Part shown: positions 10,058 through 19,973 of the stretch, piece after piece
How positions within the stretch are numbered: the stretch's first letter is position 1
How the letters are laid out: every line of letters starts with the position of its first letter
Source of the DNA: Batkoa obscura
Taxonomy: Eukaryota; Entomophthoromycota; Entomophthoromycetes; Entomophthorales; Batkoaceae
NCBI GenBank assembly: GCA_030770535.1
Contig: JASVEC010000255.1
Coordinates: forward strand, 1 to 24,771
Length of the DNA stretch: 24,771 nt
Direction: 5' to 3'
The notes under the pieces: model-generated
The model's input: only the letters and a program-made list of their open reading frames with translations
The model's database searches: none
Told to the model about the DNA's origin: nothing
Program-made: the position numbers and the translations under genes

Positions 10058-10114
10058 TTATAATTAATTATAATATAAGAATACTTAATTTGTTTATAAA
10101 ATTGATTGCAGTCT

Positions 10115-10184
10115 TATAATTAATTTAGCTATAATTTACATGGTATGATTAATTTAACTATGATTTATATGATATGATTAATCC
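10115..10184. repeat. 29-bp tandem repeat, ~2.4 units
   Basis: Two units of TATRATTAATTTARCTATRA-type sequence (10115-10143 and 10144-10172) followed by a partial third unit. Differences between units are A/G and C/T transitions. It lies between the foldback element and the degraded arm copy. Confidence 0.7.
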
Positions 10185-10515
10185 AAAGTTTTACTTTGAT
10201 TTGCTATAACTTTATCACGATCACAAAAAACATCATTCTTTTATTTTAATATCTATATTTGAAAATTATAACAAAGAATTATAACTATTATTATATTTTT
10301 TATATACAGTTATTTAATTAAAATATACAAAGTTTTTTGAATTATTTCTTAATATTGCTCCATTTAACAAAGCTACTAAATTTTATATAAGTTTTATAAT
10401 AACATCTTTTATTTTATTTGTTTTATATAGTTTATAGCTTATTTTATACAATCTCTATTAATTTAAGTTTATTTTAGTTACATAAACTAAGATTTTTTGA
10501 CTTATAGCCAACTAA
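10160..10515. mobile_element. AT-shifted degraded copy of the foldback right arm
   Basis: Collinear with the right arm of the 9190-10057 element in the same orientation. The match starts at CTTTGATTTGCTAT (right arm: TTTTGATTTGCTAT) and runs to ATAAACTAAGATTTTTTGACT (right arm: ATAAACTGAGACCTTCTTGACT), ending near CCAACTA. Nearly all differences replace C by T or G by A in this copy, for example CTATCTTGGCC in the arm against TTATTTTAGTT here. No matching left arm is seen. Confidence 0.6.
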
Positions 10516-10581
10516 TCAAGCAAAAAGTACCTTTAACTCAAATTACTAAAGTACTAACTTTTATAGTTTTTCCTTATTATA

Positions 10582-10680
10582 TAGGGATGTATTTTTGTGT
10601 TTAGAATCTTCTAATAATTTTTTCACTGAAACAGTGCTCAAAAGATAGAAAAAGTGATGAAGCCAAAAAAAATATCACCA
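10582..10680 (-). mobile_element. TA-flanked MITE, copy F
   Basis: 99 bp between TA at 10580-10581 and TA at 10681-10682. Starts TAGGGATGTATTTTTG and ends AATATCACCA; the core AAACAGTGCTCAAAAG and AAAAAGTGATGAAGCCAAAA match the family. Confidence 0.65.
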
Positions 10681-10682
10681 TA

Positions 10683-10750
10683 TTAGTTTTTTATTTGACT
10701 TTAAGTTTTTTGAATTCAAATTAATTTTGAATCCAATTTGAACATCCCCA
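10683..10750 (+). mobile_element. shortened MITE derivative abutting copy F
   Basis: Begins directly after the TA that ends copy F. Keeps TTTTTTATTTGACTT at its left and AACATCCCCA followed by TA at its right; the middle is replaced by a short inverted repeat around AAATTAATTT. Interpreted as an internally deleted family member. Confidence 0.4.
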
Positions 10751-10857
10751 TATATTTACATATTAGTCGATTTTAGTAAAGATTCATAATTTAGTCTTTA
10801 ATTTTATTTAACTTTTAGTATCAAGCAATTAAAAAAATTCAGATCAAAATTCTAAAA

Positions 10858-10977
10858 TAGGAAGATCTATTTTTTTGTTTAAAATTTTTATTAATGATTT
10901 TTATTAATAATCTTTTCACTCACTCAGATAATGTTTAAGAAATGGAAAAAGTGATGAAACTAAAAATGACATCTCCA
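10858..10977 (-). mobile_element. TA-flanked MITE, copy G
   Basis: About 120 bp starting TAGGAAGATCTATTTTTTTG and ending ACATCTCCA before TA. It has an extra TTTTTATTAATGA-like duplication compared with the ~100 bp consensus, and retains GGAAAAAGTGATGAAAC near the right end. Confidence 0.55.
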
Positions 10978-11201
10978 TATAACTGTCTCACAGAATTTTG
11001 TAGTAAGAATATTTTGGAATATAAATTTATTATAGTAATTTATATTTTCATTATTATGTGTTTGCCCAAAAACGATAACTTACAAAAATTCTAACAACTT
11101 TTATTAATAATCAAAAAATACCAAATAAATACAAAAATATCAAATTTTATTTAAAGATAAAATATATCATAATAATTAAAATAAACTAATTGTGGTGTCT
11201 A

Positions 11202-12443
11202 TTAAAACGGCAGGGTTTGAATAATATATAAGTAGAACGCAACTAACAAGGTCATAATGGGAAGACAAAGTATATATGAGTACAAAAGTAGCATAGACAT
11301 TTCTTCTTCAAATTTGTTAACGGATTGACATACATTCAATAGGTTGATAGCTGTTGGAGTGGATACTAAAATCATCATAGTCAACACAAATACTGGGTCG
11401 TCGCCTAGATAGAACCATGGTTGTGCTAAAATAAGTAAACTTATCACCACCAATGGTCCCAAGAAAAATCGAGTTACAATAACTAAACCTACAGCTCGGA
11501 AATCAACACTTCGAGACTCTTGCAGCAACATGGATATATTACAACCTAAACCTATAAGAACAATAGGAATAGCAGCTCCACTACATACTTTTAATGAATT
11601 AGCAACTGCTCCGAATATAGGTGATGGACCATATAATAATCCTTTAAGCTGAGGAATAGATCCGACTAATAAAGCAGCAAAAATTGCAACTAAGGGTGGA
11701 TTAAAAAAGTTATAAATACTTGAGAATACTGGTCTAATGAAATTTATGAATCTTTGACAAAGTGGGGTATTTTCTTGGTTATTCTTAATTAATGGTGTTG
11801 ATTCATCATCAATTATCTTATAACTGTTTCCGCCTGCTTCAACAATTTCATTTACTTTATCTTCTGGGTTTTGAATTAAAGTGACGCCATAACTCCATCT
11901 TACAATATTAGAAACTGCAGCAAATAAAACAATATACGTAATCCCTCTCCCTTCAATTTCTTCTAAAGTATCTTTTTCATCCCAAAGGAGATGGTGAGCA
12001 ATGGAGCTAATAGCTATACTTTGAATCAAAGACATTGGTAAAGAGTTACTATTTGAAGTAATGGAGGCCAAAGTGACAAATTTGCGCATAGGTTCAGGTA
12101 AACCTAAAATCTTTGAGCCAAGCTTTGATATACTCCAGCATACTAAAAATAAGGTGAAATAAACAATAGGGATTGGCCACATACTTAAATATGTAGTTAA
12201 AGTGGCATTTGATGCCATCTTGGTAAATAATAAACATGGGGTAAAAAACTGTACATTAATTTTTGATAATCCCTATAATTCGGCTATTAATACATTATAC
12301 TGGTAATTGTTACTATTGAAACTTACTTTATGGATAGTTTTATCAATTAGGCCTTTTCTCATTAAGATAAAACCAAATAAGCAGGTACAAGCTACTTGTA
12401 AAATAGCTTGTAGGGAAGAAGTAATTAAAGGAAGGATCTCCAT
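11202..12443 (-). CDS. PIN-like/ECM3-type membrane transport protein (auxin efflux carrier family)
   Basis: Two coding exons, 12327-12443 and 11202-12272, separated by a 54-nt intron (GTAAGT ... TATAG). The splice is in phase and gives a 395-residue protein starting MEILPLITSSLQA. The N-terminus has the family's first hydrophobic helices and the FFTPCLLFTKMAS motif that spans the exon-2 start; a conserved Pro in this segment is typical. A central hydrophilic loop (about residues 190-225, DDESTPLIKNNQENT) separates two bundles of membrane helices; the C-terminal half includes STPTAINLLNVCQ and an acidic EEEMS before the last helix. In fungi such proteins are ECM3-like carriers of the ER or other endomembranes with poorly defined substrates. 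Length and topology fit the family. The gene is isolated, with MITEs downstream. Family call firm, substrate unknown. Confidence 0.88.
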
Positions 12444-13048
12444 TCTACAACAGAAACAGAAAATTATTTAAAAAAGTTTATCGATAAAATATAAAATATA
12501 AATCATTTTATTTTGCTTATATACTTTTTGCAAAAAGAATAGTTTGTATCAGATAAAATAAAGATTATTTAATGTTTAGGTGTATCTCTTTATCTTATCT
12601 AAGCTTTCTTGGCTCTATTTGGAAATAAATTAAAATAATTAAATGAACTATTGGTTAAATTAGGTTTTACTTTAAAACCTTATTCTAAAGCTCAATCAGC
12701 CAAGTGTTTGTAAGAATTGTATAAACCCGTCTTGATTTGCTAAGCTTCTATATAGTGATGATCATTTTTTAACTGTATACTAAATTTAAATTGTTATTAA
12801 TATGGTAAATATATCATGCGTATAGAATATCTACCTCTTTGTAATATATAAAACTGTATATTACATTAAACACGGTTATATTTAATAGCCAAACATAGTT
12901 CCTCTAATATATATTAATTATTAATAAAGCGGAAAAACATTAATGACAAAATATAAAAGTGGGTTCTAAGTAGAATTTTGTAATAATTTAATAATGCACA
13001 TATAAAAAGAATATTCCTATTTATCCTATTTAGAAACTGTGTTAAGAA
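12444..13048. other. non-coding stretch upstream of the transporter gene
   Basis: No gene or repeat recognised; it should contain the promoter of the minus-strand transporter that starts at 12443. AT-rich throughout. Confidence 0.4.
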
Positions 13049-13513
13049 TGGCATCATAAAACAAATCATTGACAACCAAATAGCTGATGATAAATTAAAT
13101 TTTATAGCTTATCTGAAATTGATATTGCACGTGGAGCTAATGCTATAGTATTATTGGATAAATTGAATACAAGGTTAAAATTTTGTCTTTACTTCTTTCA
13201 AAATTTATCATAAAATTACTAATAAACGTTTTAATAATATACAGTAACTAGAGAGTAAATCTAGAATGTAAAATAGGTATATAGACATTACTTTATAATA
13301 TAATAATTAATATATATATCAAACAAGTTACGGATAATAATAAGCATAGCTGTAATATTGAATAATTTATTAATATAAAATTTATTAGTGTAAAGTAAAA
13401 AAGCATCTAATTTAGAGCATATAACCGAGAAGTATGATATGAAATGTGATATATATGACGGTGGAACTGAGGTCATAAAAGAATTCTTTAACGATAACAT
13501 AATATTAAATTAA
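13049..13513 (+). pseudogene. unrecognised plus-strand coding relics
   Basis: Three protein-like blocks in the same direction. One near 13049-13115 includes IIKQIIDNQIADDKLNFIAY; one in the next frame, 13113-13210, includes EIDIARGANAIVLLDKLN; one at 13394-13513 includes SNLEHITEKYDMKCDIYD and GGTEVIKEFFNDN and ends in TAA. Blocks 1 and 2 join with a frame change around 13110. The 70-codon open frame on the opposite strand across block 3 is a shadow. No family recognised; probably the remains of one gene. Confidence 0.35.
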
Positions 13514-14093
13514 GACTTAAACGGATAGGGTAAATAATATTTGTTAATAAAACGTCAAGTAATAAATAAAGAATAAAACATGATTTGTATAACATTTTAT
13601 TTACCCATGATTCTTTATTTAACTATAAATTTAATTAAACTTTCGGGTTTATTATGACTATTCTGATCATTTTAACCATTTATGAGCTTTACATAAGTAT
13701 CTGTATAATTGTTCTGTTACAGCTGTTAAATCTTAATCGTACAGTGACTAATTGTTCATTTTAAAATAAAATTACGAATTGACCTCCAAATTGCCATAAT
13801 TATTAAATTATTGATTATAAAAATTACCGCTAGTCACTACATAAGTAATTTAATAGATATAATATTGAGATCATAATTATTGTTATCTTATTAAATCCTC
13901 AAGGTTTTTATTTTTAATATTTCTATAAAATTTTATTTTTTGCTTTTGAGTATAACCTAAAATTTCATGTTATAATAAATATGTATACCATTATTTTGTT
14001 GATGTGATAAGATTGAAAATATTTTTCTTAATTTCTTTTTATGATATCTTAAATATCTTGGAATAAACAAAGTTATTAATTTCAATTATAATA
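13514..14093. other. non-coding AT-rich stretch
   Basis: No gene, RNA or repeat recognised before MITE copy H. Confidence 0.4.
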
Positions 14094-14193
14094 TGGGAGT
14101 GTTTTTTTTGACTTCATTATTTTTTCCATTTTTAAGCGCTATTTAAGCGGAAAAATTGTTAGTAAAATTCTTAAATACAAAAATACATCCCCA
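14094..14193 (+). mobile_element. TA-flanked MITE, copy H
   Basis: 100 bp from TGGGAGTGTTTTTTTTG to ATACATCCCCA, with TA at 14092-14093 and 14194-14195. Close to consensus, with AAGCGCTATTTAAGCGG in the core. It abuts copy I in opposite orientation. Confidence 0.75.
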
Positions 14194-14195
14194 TA

Positions 14196-14289
14196 TGATA
14201 TATTTTTTGTCTAACAATTTTACTAGTAATTTTTTCACTTAAATAGCACTTAAAAATAAAAAAGTGATGAAGCCAAAGAAATATCCTCA
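14196..14289 (-). mobile_element. MITE, copy I, inverted next to copy H
   Basis: 94 bp starting TGATATATTTTTTGTC and ending ATATCCTCA, with TA at 14290-14291. It shares the single TA at 14194-14195 with copy H. It is more diverged than H and has lost the GGAAA inner arm (AAAATAAAAAAGTGATG). Confidence 0.6.
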
Positions 14290-14624
14290 TATTAATTTGA
14301 ATTTTATGTTTTCTATAATTAATTTTATATTTTGCTTAAATACTTCAAAACTTTAATTATTCATTCTAGTAAATATAATATAATTTTTTTTTAAAAGCAA
14401 TAGTCAAAAATTAATTTCATCAATATTTAAAACAAATGATAGTTTTAAAATATAAACAATAAACTCAAATTAAAACAGATAATATATTTGAAGAAATAGT
14501 AATATTTAAAAAGCCATTTTTATTAAAGGTGATGTATAAAGGAGCAAATACTAATCATTTACTTAAAATCATAGTAAAAATGAAAAATAGCAGCAGAGTG
14601 TATTAATCATTAATATCAGCTTAT
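14290..14624. other. non-coding stretch downstream of SF3B1
   Basis: Holds the 3' UTR and polyadenylation region of the minus-strand SF3B1 gene; no other feature recognised. Confidence 0.4.
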
Positions 14625-17600
14625 TTAAATGAAATAATCAAGTTCATAACGTTGATAAGTATTATTCTCATCATCTTCAACACGAGGGTAGTGTGCAACT
14701 AGGGTGTCAGGGGAGTAGATATAAGTATTGTTGTAAAACTTCCAATAAATTTCACGAACTTTACGTGCTGGATGGAAAAGCCCTTGTAATATATATTGAA
14801 GGATACGTCCAGATCCAAGTGAAACGCGGAGACCATCAACTGCCTCGCTTACGGCTGAGATAACATGTGGAGAAGTTTCAAAAACATTGGGCCAGACAAA
14901 GTTAAGAAGATGTAAAAGAGCATCTTCACATCCTAAACCATATACACCAAGTGCAAGATGTTTAACAGTAGTGCAAGCAGTTTGACGATGAACAAGATCT
15001 CTATCCATTAATGCATCTTCAAGGATTGGAGTGACAGCATAAATATAATCTTTAGCCATTTCACCAATATATTCGAATAAGAAAGATAATGTTTTTAATA
15101 CACCATTTTGAACATTAAGCTCTGGAACACGGTATTCATTCATAAGAGCAGGGAGTACTGTGAAAGGAGCACAGGTTTCAGCAACAATGGCAATAGCAAC
15201 AGTAGTACATACACGATTTTGACGCTCCTGAACTTTAAGATTGTTAAGTAAAATTGCAAGAACATCCTGTGGCCCAATAGCTTTAGCAATATACCCAAAA
15301 GTATTAACGGCAGCACGACGAATCCCTTTTTTATGAGCCTTAAGCATGTCTAAAAGCTCAATACAAATACGCATCCATTCTCTAGCAGAAACAAACTCTG
15401 CACCTCTATCAGCGATACGACCGACTAAATCAATACAATTTTCTTGTACTTTTTCATGTCTATTTTTAAGAATCGGTGTTAAGCGAGGAAGAAGATCTTT
15501 AATTGGAGGAGTCATACTAGCCATACCAATTACATTGATAATACCCTTAAGAGCACCAAGGATAGATCCTAACACTTCAGGATATTCTTCTCCTAAATAT
15601 TCATATAATACTACACCAAGTTGCCCCATAAGCTTTTCTTCTCCACATGTACGCATGACAACAGCAATTTTAGCAATTAAATCAGCGGCTTGTTGACGAA
15701 CTTTGGCTGATTTGTTATTAAGGCGCCAAAGGATAGCAGAATTAATTTGTGGTAAATATGGTAAAGCTCTACGACCGAAAGCATTGACTACAGAACCAAA
15801 TCCATTCAAAATTACGGATTCTTCTAAAGTTTGTTCTTGGAAAGCATAAAGGATACCATCAACAAGGGTTTCCTCTAATTTTGTATCAATATCGGCAACT
15901 CCTAATGAGACAACTATCTTTTCAATAGTTTCCATGACCATTTTACGATAAGGCTCAGATTCATCCTTCAAATCTAAAGCAATTCTTGATACGATTTCAG
16001 ATACACCAACTTTGTTTGAAAGCTCGACTGTAGTTTCAACAAGTTGTTTATAATTACGACGATCTAAAGCCATACGGCGAACCCAGAAATGACGGAAAAA
16101 GTCTGGTAAAATGTCTTCTTTAATATATTGTGGAGTAACACCATCTGTAGCAGCACATTGTTTAACTACTTTGAGGACTATTTTTTTCATTTCTTCATCA
16201 GGGGTTTGAAATTCACGAATTAAAATTACCATAACTCCTTTAGTATAGTAACCTGCCCACTCGGTATCCATTAAAGGAATAAGATAACCAATTGCTTTTA
16301 AAAAAGCAGCAAGACCTTTACCACGATGTTTTCTAGTGCCATTCCAAAGAGGTTTGATGACAGGACCAAATGATTCAATACCGTATGGTGCAGCAGCTTC
16401 TGCAAGAGCTGCAATAGCAAGAGCGGTAATAGTACGTACCTTTTGCTGTTCATCATCTAAACCATGCTGAATAGTCTCAACTAATCCTCTTAAATGAGGC
16501 AAAATTGCGCATCCCATTAAAATAGAGATTTGTTGAATGATTTTGATACCAGTATGACGAGCTTGCCATGATTTTTTGGATTTACATACAGCTTTTAAGA
16601 AAGGTAATAATACAGGAATACCTAAAGAGGATGCAACAACAGAGAACGCACGAGCAGTAGTGTTGCGTACGTATTCATCAGTGCTATCGATATCTGGGCG
16701 CATAGTAGCAATCATAGTTGCTAAACCAGCTGCTTTCGATAAATTACTAATAATCTCACGACCTTCGACACGTGCATAATAATCTTCATCAATTAATAAA
16801 GGCTCAATTACTACTAAAATTTGATGTACAAATGGACGAACTAAATCATCTAATTTATAAAGAATTCTGTCGATAACTTTGACCAAAAGATGGCGTTCTT
16901 GATCTTCAAGTGCAGTAGACATAAGTAATGGCAAAATCTTTTTTAAAAGTGGACCAGCTCCAAAATCACGAGCCTTATCGGTAATAGTACGTAATGCAGA
17001 TTTACGCATTGGTGGAGTACCATTTTTGATCTTTAATAATAACTTTAAAATTTTACGCTCTTTAAGCTCTTCAACTGGTAGAGATTCTTCATCTGCGTTG
17101 TCCAACAAAGTCCCGAAATATTTCATATCTTCAGTTTTAAAGAATGGGAGGCTTCCAACTCCAGGAATTTCAGTTGGGGCGTCAATGCTGGCGGTCATTG
17201 TCATTTGTTGATCTTCCATCATCATAAATCCACTAGTACCAGCCATTGGGGTTGGGGTTGCTGTTAATTTTCTTGCAGGTGTGTGGATGGGAACATAAGA
17301 TGCAGGGGGTTCTAAAATCTTATAACCAGTTGACGGGAGTAATTTGTCAAGATAATCATCAGTCATAGGTAAATTTCTAGCCTCAATTTCCCGTTCCCAT
17401 CTTAGAGCATTAGATACCTCTGGGGTCATTGAGCCTAATGGTACTCCACCAGCCACGCCATACCCTGGGTTACTTGGAGTAGCGCCTTCTTGAACAATAC
17501 CAACTGGAGTCTCATCCCATCTTGACTTATTTCTTTTCCCCGGGGTTTCTGAGACTGAACTTCCCGATGTTTTGGGAGTTTCATCCCATCTTGAAGAGCT

Positions 17601-18246
17601 TTCATTTGCAGGAGTTTCGTCCCAGCGGTTTCTTTTACGTAAAGCATCTTTATCAGAAGCCCTTGGAGTTTCGTCCCATCTACTGGATGAGCGACTTGAT
17701 ACAGAAGATGAATCAGATGCAACTGGAGTGGGCATATCCCATCTACGTCTTTTTGGAGCTGTATCTTTTTGTGCTTCCTTTTCTTTATCTCTGATCGCCT
17801 TCATTACTCTCTCTGCTTCACGATCAAGTTCCACACTTTTCATAACTTCAGAATATACTCTTGCGTTACTCGAATCTTGATCTTTACTAAAAGCATCTAC
17901 TCTTTCAGGGGAAAGATCACGTTGAAATCTTCTAGCACGATAATCATCTTCTCTCTCGGCTATTACCTTGCTAGTTTTTTTATCAACATTCGCAAATGGA
18001 TCAACATCATGATCTATTAAATCATCTTCCCCTGGTAAAGGTAAACTGGTTTCATAATTAGAACGATCCTCAGTTGTATAAATATCTTGATCGAAACTCA
18101 CCTTCCCCACCATAGAGACTCTATTAAGATTTTCTTGTTGCCTTTTATTGGCTTCTCTTTCGAGTTCTTTAGCCTTCACTTTGGCCTCAAGATCTATTAA
18201 ACTTTTTAGTACGTTTTACATTAATAAATATTAATTTACCTTCCAT
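14625..18246 (-). CDS. SF3B1: splicing factor 3B subunit 1 (SF3B1/Hsh155/Prp10)
   Basis: Core scaffold of the SF3b complex in the U2 snRNP, which holds the branch-point helix in the nucleus. Two exons: a 7-nt first coding exon ATGGAAG (18240-18246), a 46-nt intron (GTAAAT ... TACTAAA ... AATAG), then 14625-18193. This gives 1191 residues starting [14 protein letters not shown], close to the length of S. pombe Prp10. The disordered N-terminus has five RWD repeats, four of them RWDETP, the kind of ligand motif bound by UHM domains such as that of U2AF65. Next comes [20 protein letters not shown] and [16 protein letters not shown], matching the p14-binding region. The rest is the HEAT-repeat superhelix, strongly conserved: [69 protein letters not shown] and the terminal RYELDYFI. 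The lysines equivalent to human K666 and K700 are present. The ORF is uninterrupted over 3.5 kb. Confidence 0.97.
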
Positions 18247-19388
18247 TTTCAATAAAAAAAATAATTTTTTGAAATGACTTAGGTTAAGATTTATGCTTAT
18301 TCAGTTATCCAATAGCATTCGAATTTAGTATCGCGTAGTTCAAAAAAAAACCAATGATTAAAGCCTTTACGGGTAAAAATTAGAAACTTACCCAAATGAA
18401 CAAAGATGGAAGGGAAGGCGTTTCAATTAAAAGCTTATTTTGGTTTTGTAGATGATAGTGACCTTCCTTTCAGCGTTTTGCTCACTTTTATAGCTAAAAT
18501 TTAAAATCGCTGAAGTAAAAAGGTATTCTAACATTTTAGTTAATTAATGGTACTAAATTATAGCTTCAATAGCAATGAAATTAATAGAGCGTAAGAAATT
18601 CTCTTTTATTATTAGGTATTATAGCTTATGATTTTTAAAGTTACTTTAAAGAATGTTTTAATGGACAGTGGTATTAATTAGGTAATTGAGTTGTGGATGA
18701 AACAATATTTTTTGTCACTTTGTCGTGGTAGATAGTGTAGCTTAATGTTTAATCACTTAGATTGAAGTGGATACTCGATCTTAAAATATGTTCCCATCAA
18801 ACGGTCTATATTTTTGAAGCCAAGCTATAGTCGATAATAAGTCCTAATAAGTTCTAATAAATGAAACATTTTTGCTTGCGAACCCTGTATTATGTTTTAC
18901 AATCTTTGATCTATTGAAACTTTATTTTAAGATTGTAATCTGAGCTATTGATTAAATTATAGTCAAAGTTTAAATACACAATAGTAAAATTTTAATTAAA
19001 CTTTAATTTGCTAAATCTGAAGATAAAATAAGATGTTTAAAAATCATCACTATATGTGGTTACTTAGAAAAATAATAGCAATTTTGATTTTTAAATAATC
19101 TGAAATATAACCAAAAAACAAGTAAATCGTTTTGATTTATAGTTAGCTATTTACAAACATTGAAGATAGTATTTACTATATTCTAAGATAGGCTAAATAG
19201 ACCAGATATTAAAAAAGCTTATAGTCAAATCAATCACTCTGAATCCTTTAAAACAACCTTTTTAACCAATGGATTTTATAATATATGTTTCTTAAAGTAC
19301 AATAATCTGCTAGGAAATGCTGCAGCCCATTTTTACAATAAGGCTTTATTTTAATAATCTTTATATCATAGTCATAAAATTCAAAGTA
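18247..19388. other. non-coding stretch upstream of SF3B1
   Basis: Contains the SF3B1 5' region close to 18247. Further out I see only AT-rich sequence without genes, RNA genes or family repeats until the MITE pair. Confidence 0.4.
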
Positions 19389-19488
19389 TGAGGATTTTTT
19401 TTTGACTTCATCACTTTTTCCATCTTTCAAGTGCGCTATTTGAGTGGAAAAATTGTTAGTAAAATTCAAATACAAAAATACATTCTCA
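19389..19488 (+). mobile_element. TA-flanked MITE, copy J
   Basis: 100 bp from TGAGGATTTTTTTTTGAC to ATACATTCTCA, with TA at 19387-19388 and 19489-19490. It keeps CACTTTTTCCATC, GCGCTATTTGAGTGGAAAAA and GTTAGTAAAATT. The 75-codon minus-strand open frame over it is incidental. Confidence 0.7.
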
Positions 19489-19490
19489 TA

Positions 19491-19584
19491 TGAAGTGTTT
19501 TTGATTTTATCAGTTTTTCCATTTTTTAAGTGTTATTTGAGACGAAAAATTGTTAAAATTGTTAAACAAAAAGACACATCCCTA
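19491..19584 (+). mobile_element. MITE, copy K, tandem with copy J
   Basis: 94 bp from TGAAGTGTTTTTGATTTT to GACACATCCCTA, then TA. It lies in the same orientation as copy J and shares the TA at 19489-19490. More diverged: GTGTTATTTGAGACGAAAAA in the core and an AAATTGTTAAAATTGTTAAA duplication. Confidence 0.6.
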
Positions 19585-19973
19585 TATATACATTTGGAAT
19601 GATTTCTTTATAAAGCTAAGATTCAATAACGAAGTTTTTACCCTTTAATTTAACGTTTTGATTTTCTTTAAATGTATTAACCCCACAGATTTAATATTTA
19701 AAGTATGATAATTGAGGTTGCTCTTTATTTAATTTGTCTAGCCAATAATAGCATAACCTTGTTAAGTGGCAACTTTTTTTAACAGTAGCACAAAACAATG
19801 ATCAGAAGCACATGTCAATAATCTAAAATAGCTTACAATTTTAAGTTTACCAAATTATGGATTATTTGATATACTTGGAATGTACATCATGTTATGTATG
19901 GATGATTATGTATATTTAAATTGAAAAATTCACAACCTTTTTTTCTTTATCGATTGCCAATTATTAATTGAAT
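19585..19973. other. promoter-side stretch of the Cys-rich protein gene
   Basis: No gene seen. A T/C-rich run (CCTTTTTTTCTTTATC near 19937-19952) precedes the start codon and may mark the core promoter or 5' UTR. Confidence 0.35.

Noticed and set aside
13288-13500. 70-codon minus-strand frame
   Set aside because: Antisense to a more protein-like plus-strand block at 13394-13513; its composition (Ile, Tyr, Phe) is what AT-rich noise gives.
15346-18020. Several plus- and minus-strand frames inside the SF3B1 locus
   Set aside because: All are shadows of the 1191-residue conserved protein.
19248-19475. 75-codon minus-strand frame
   Set aside because: Crosses into MITE copy J and shows no homology signals.
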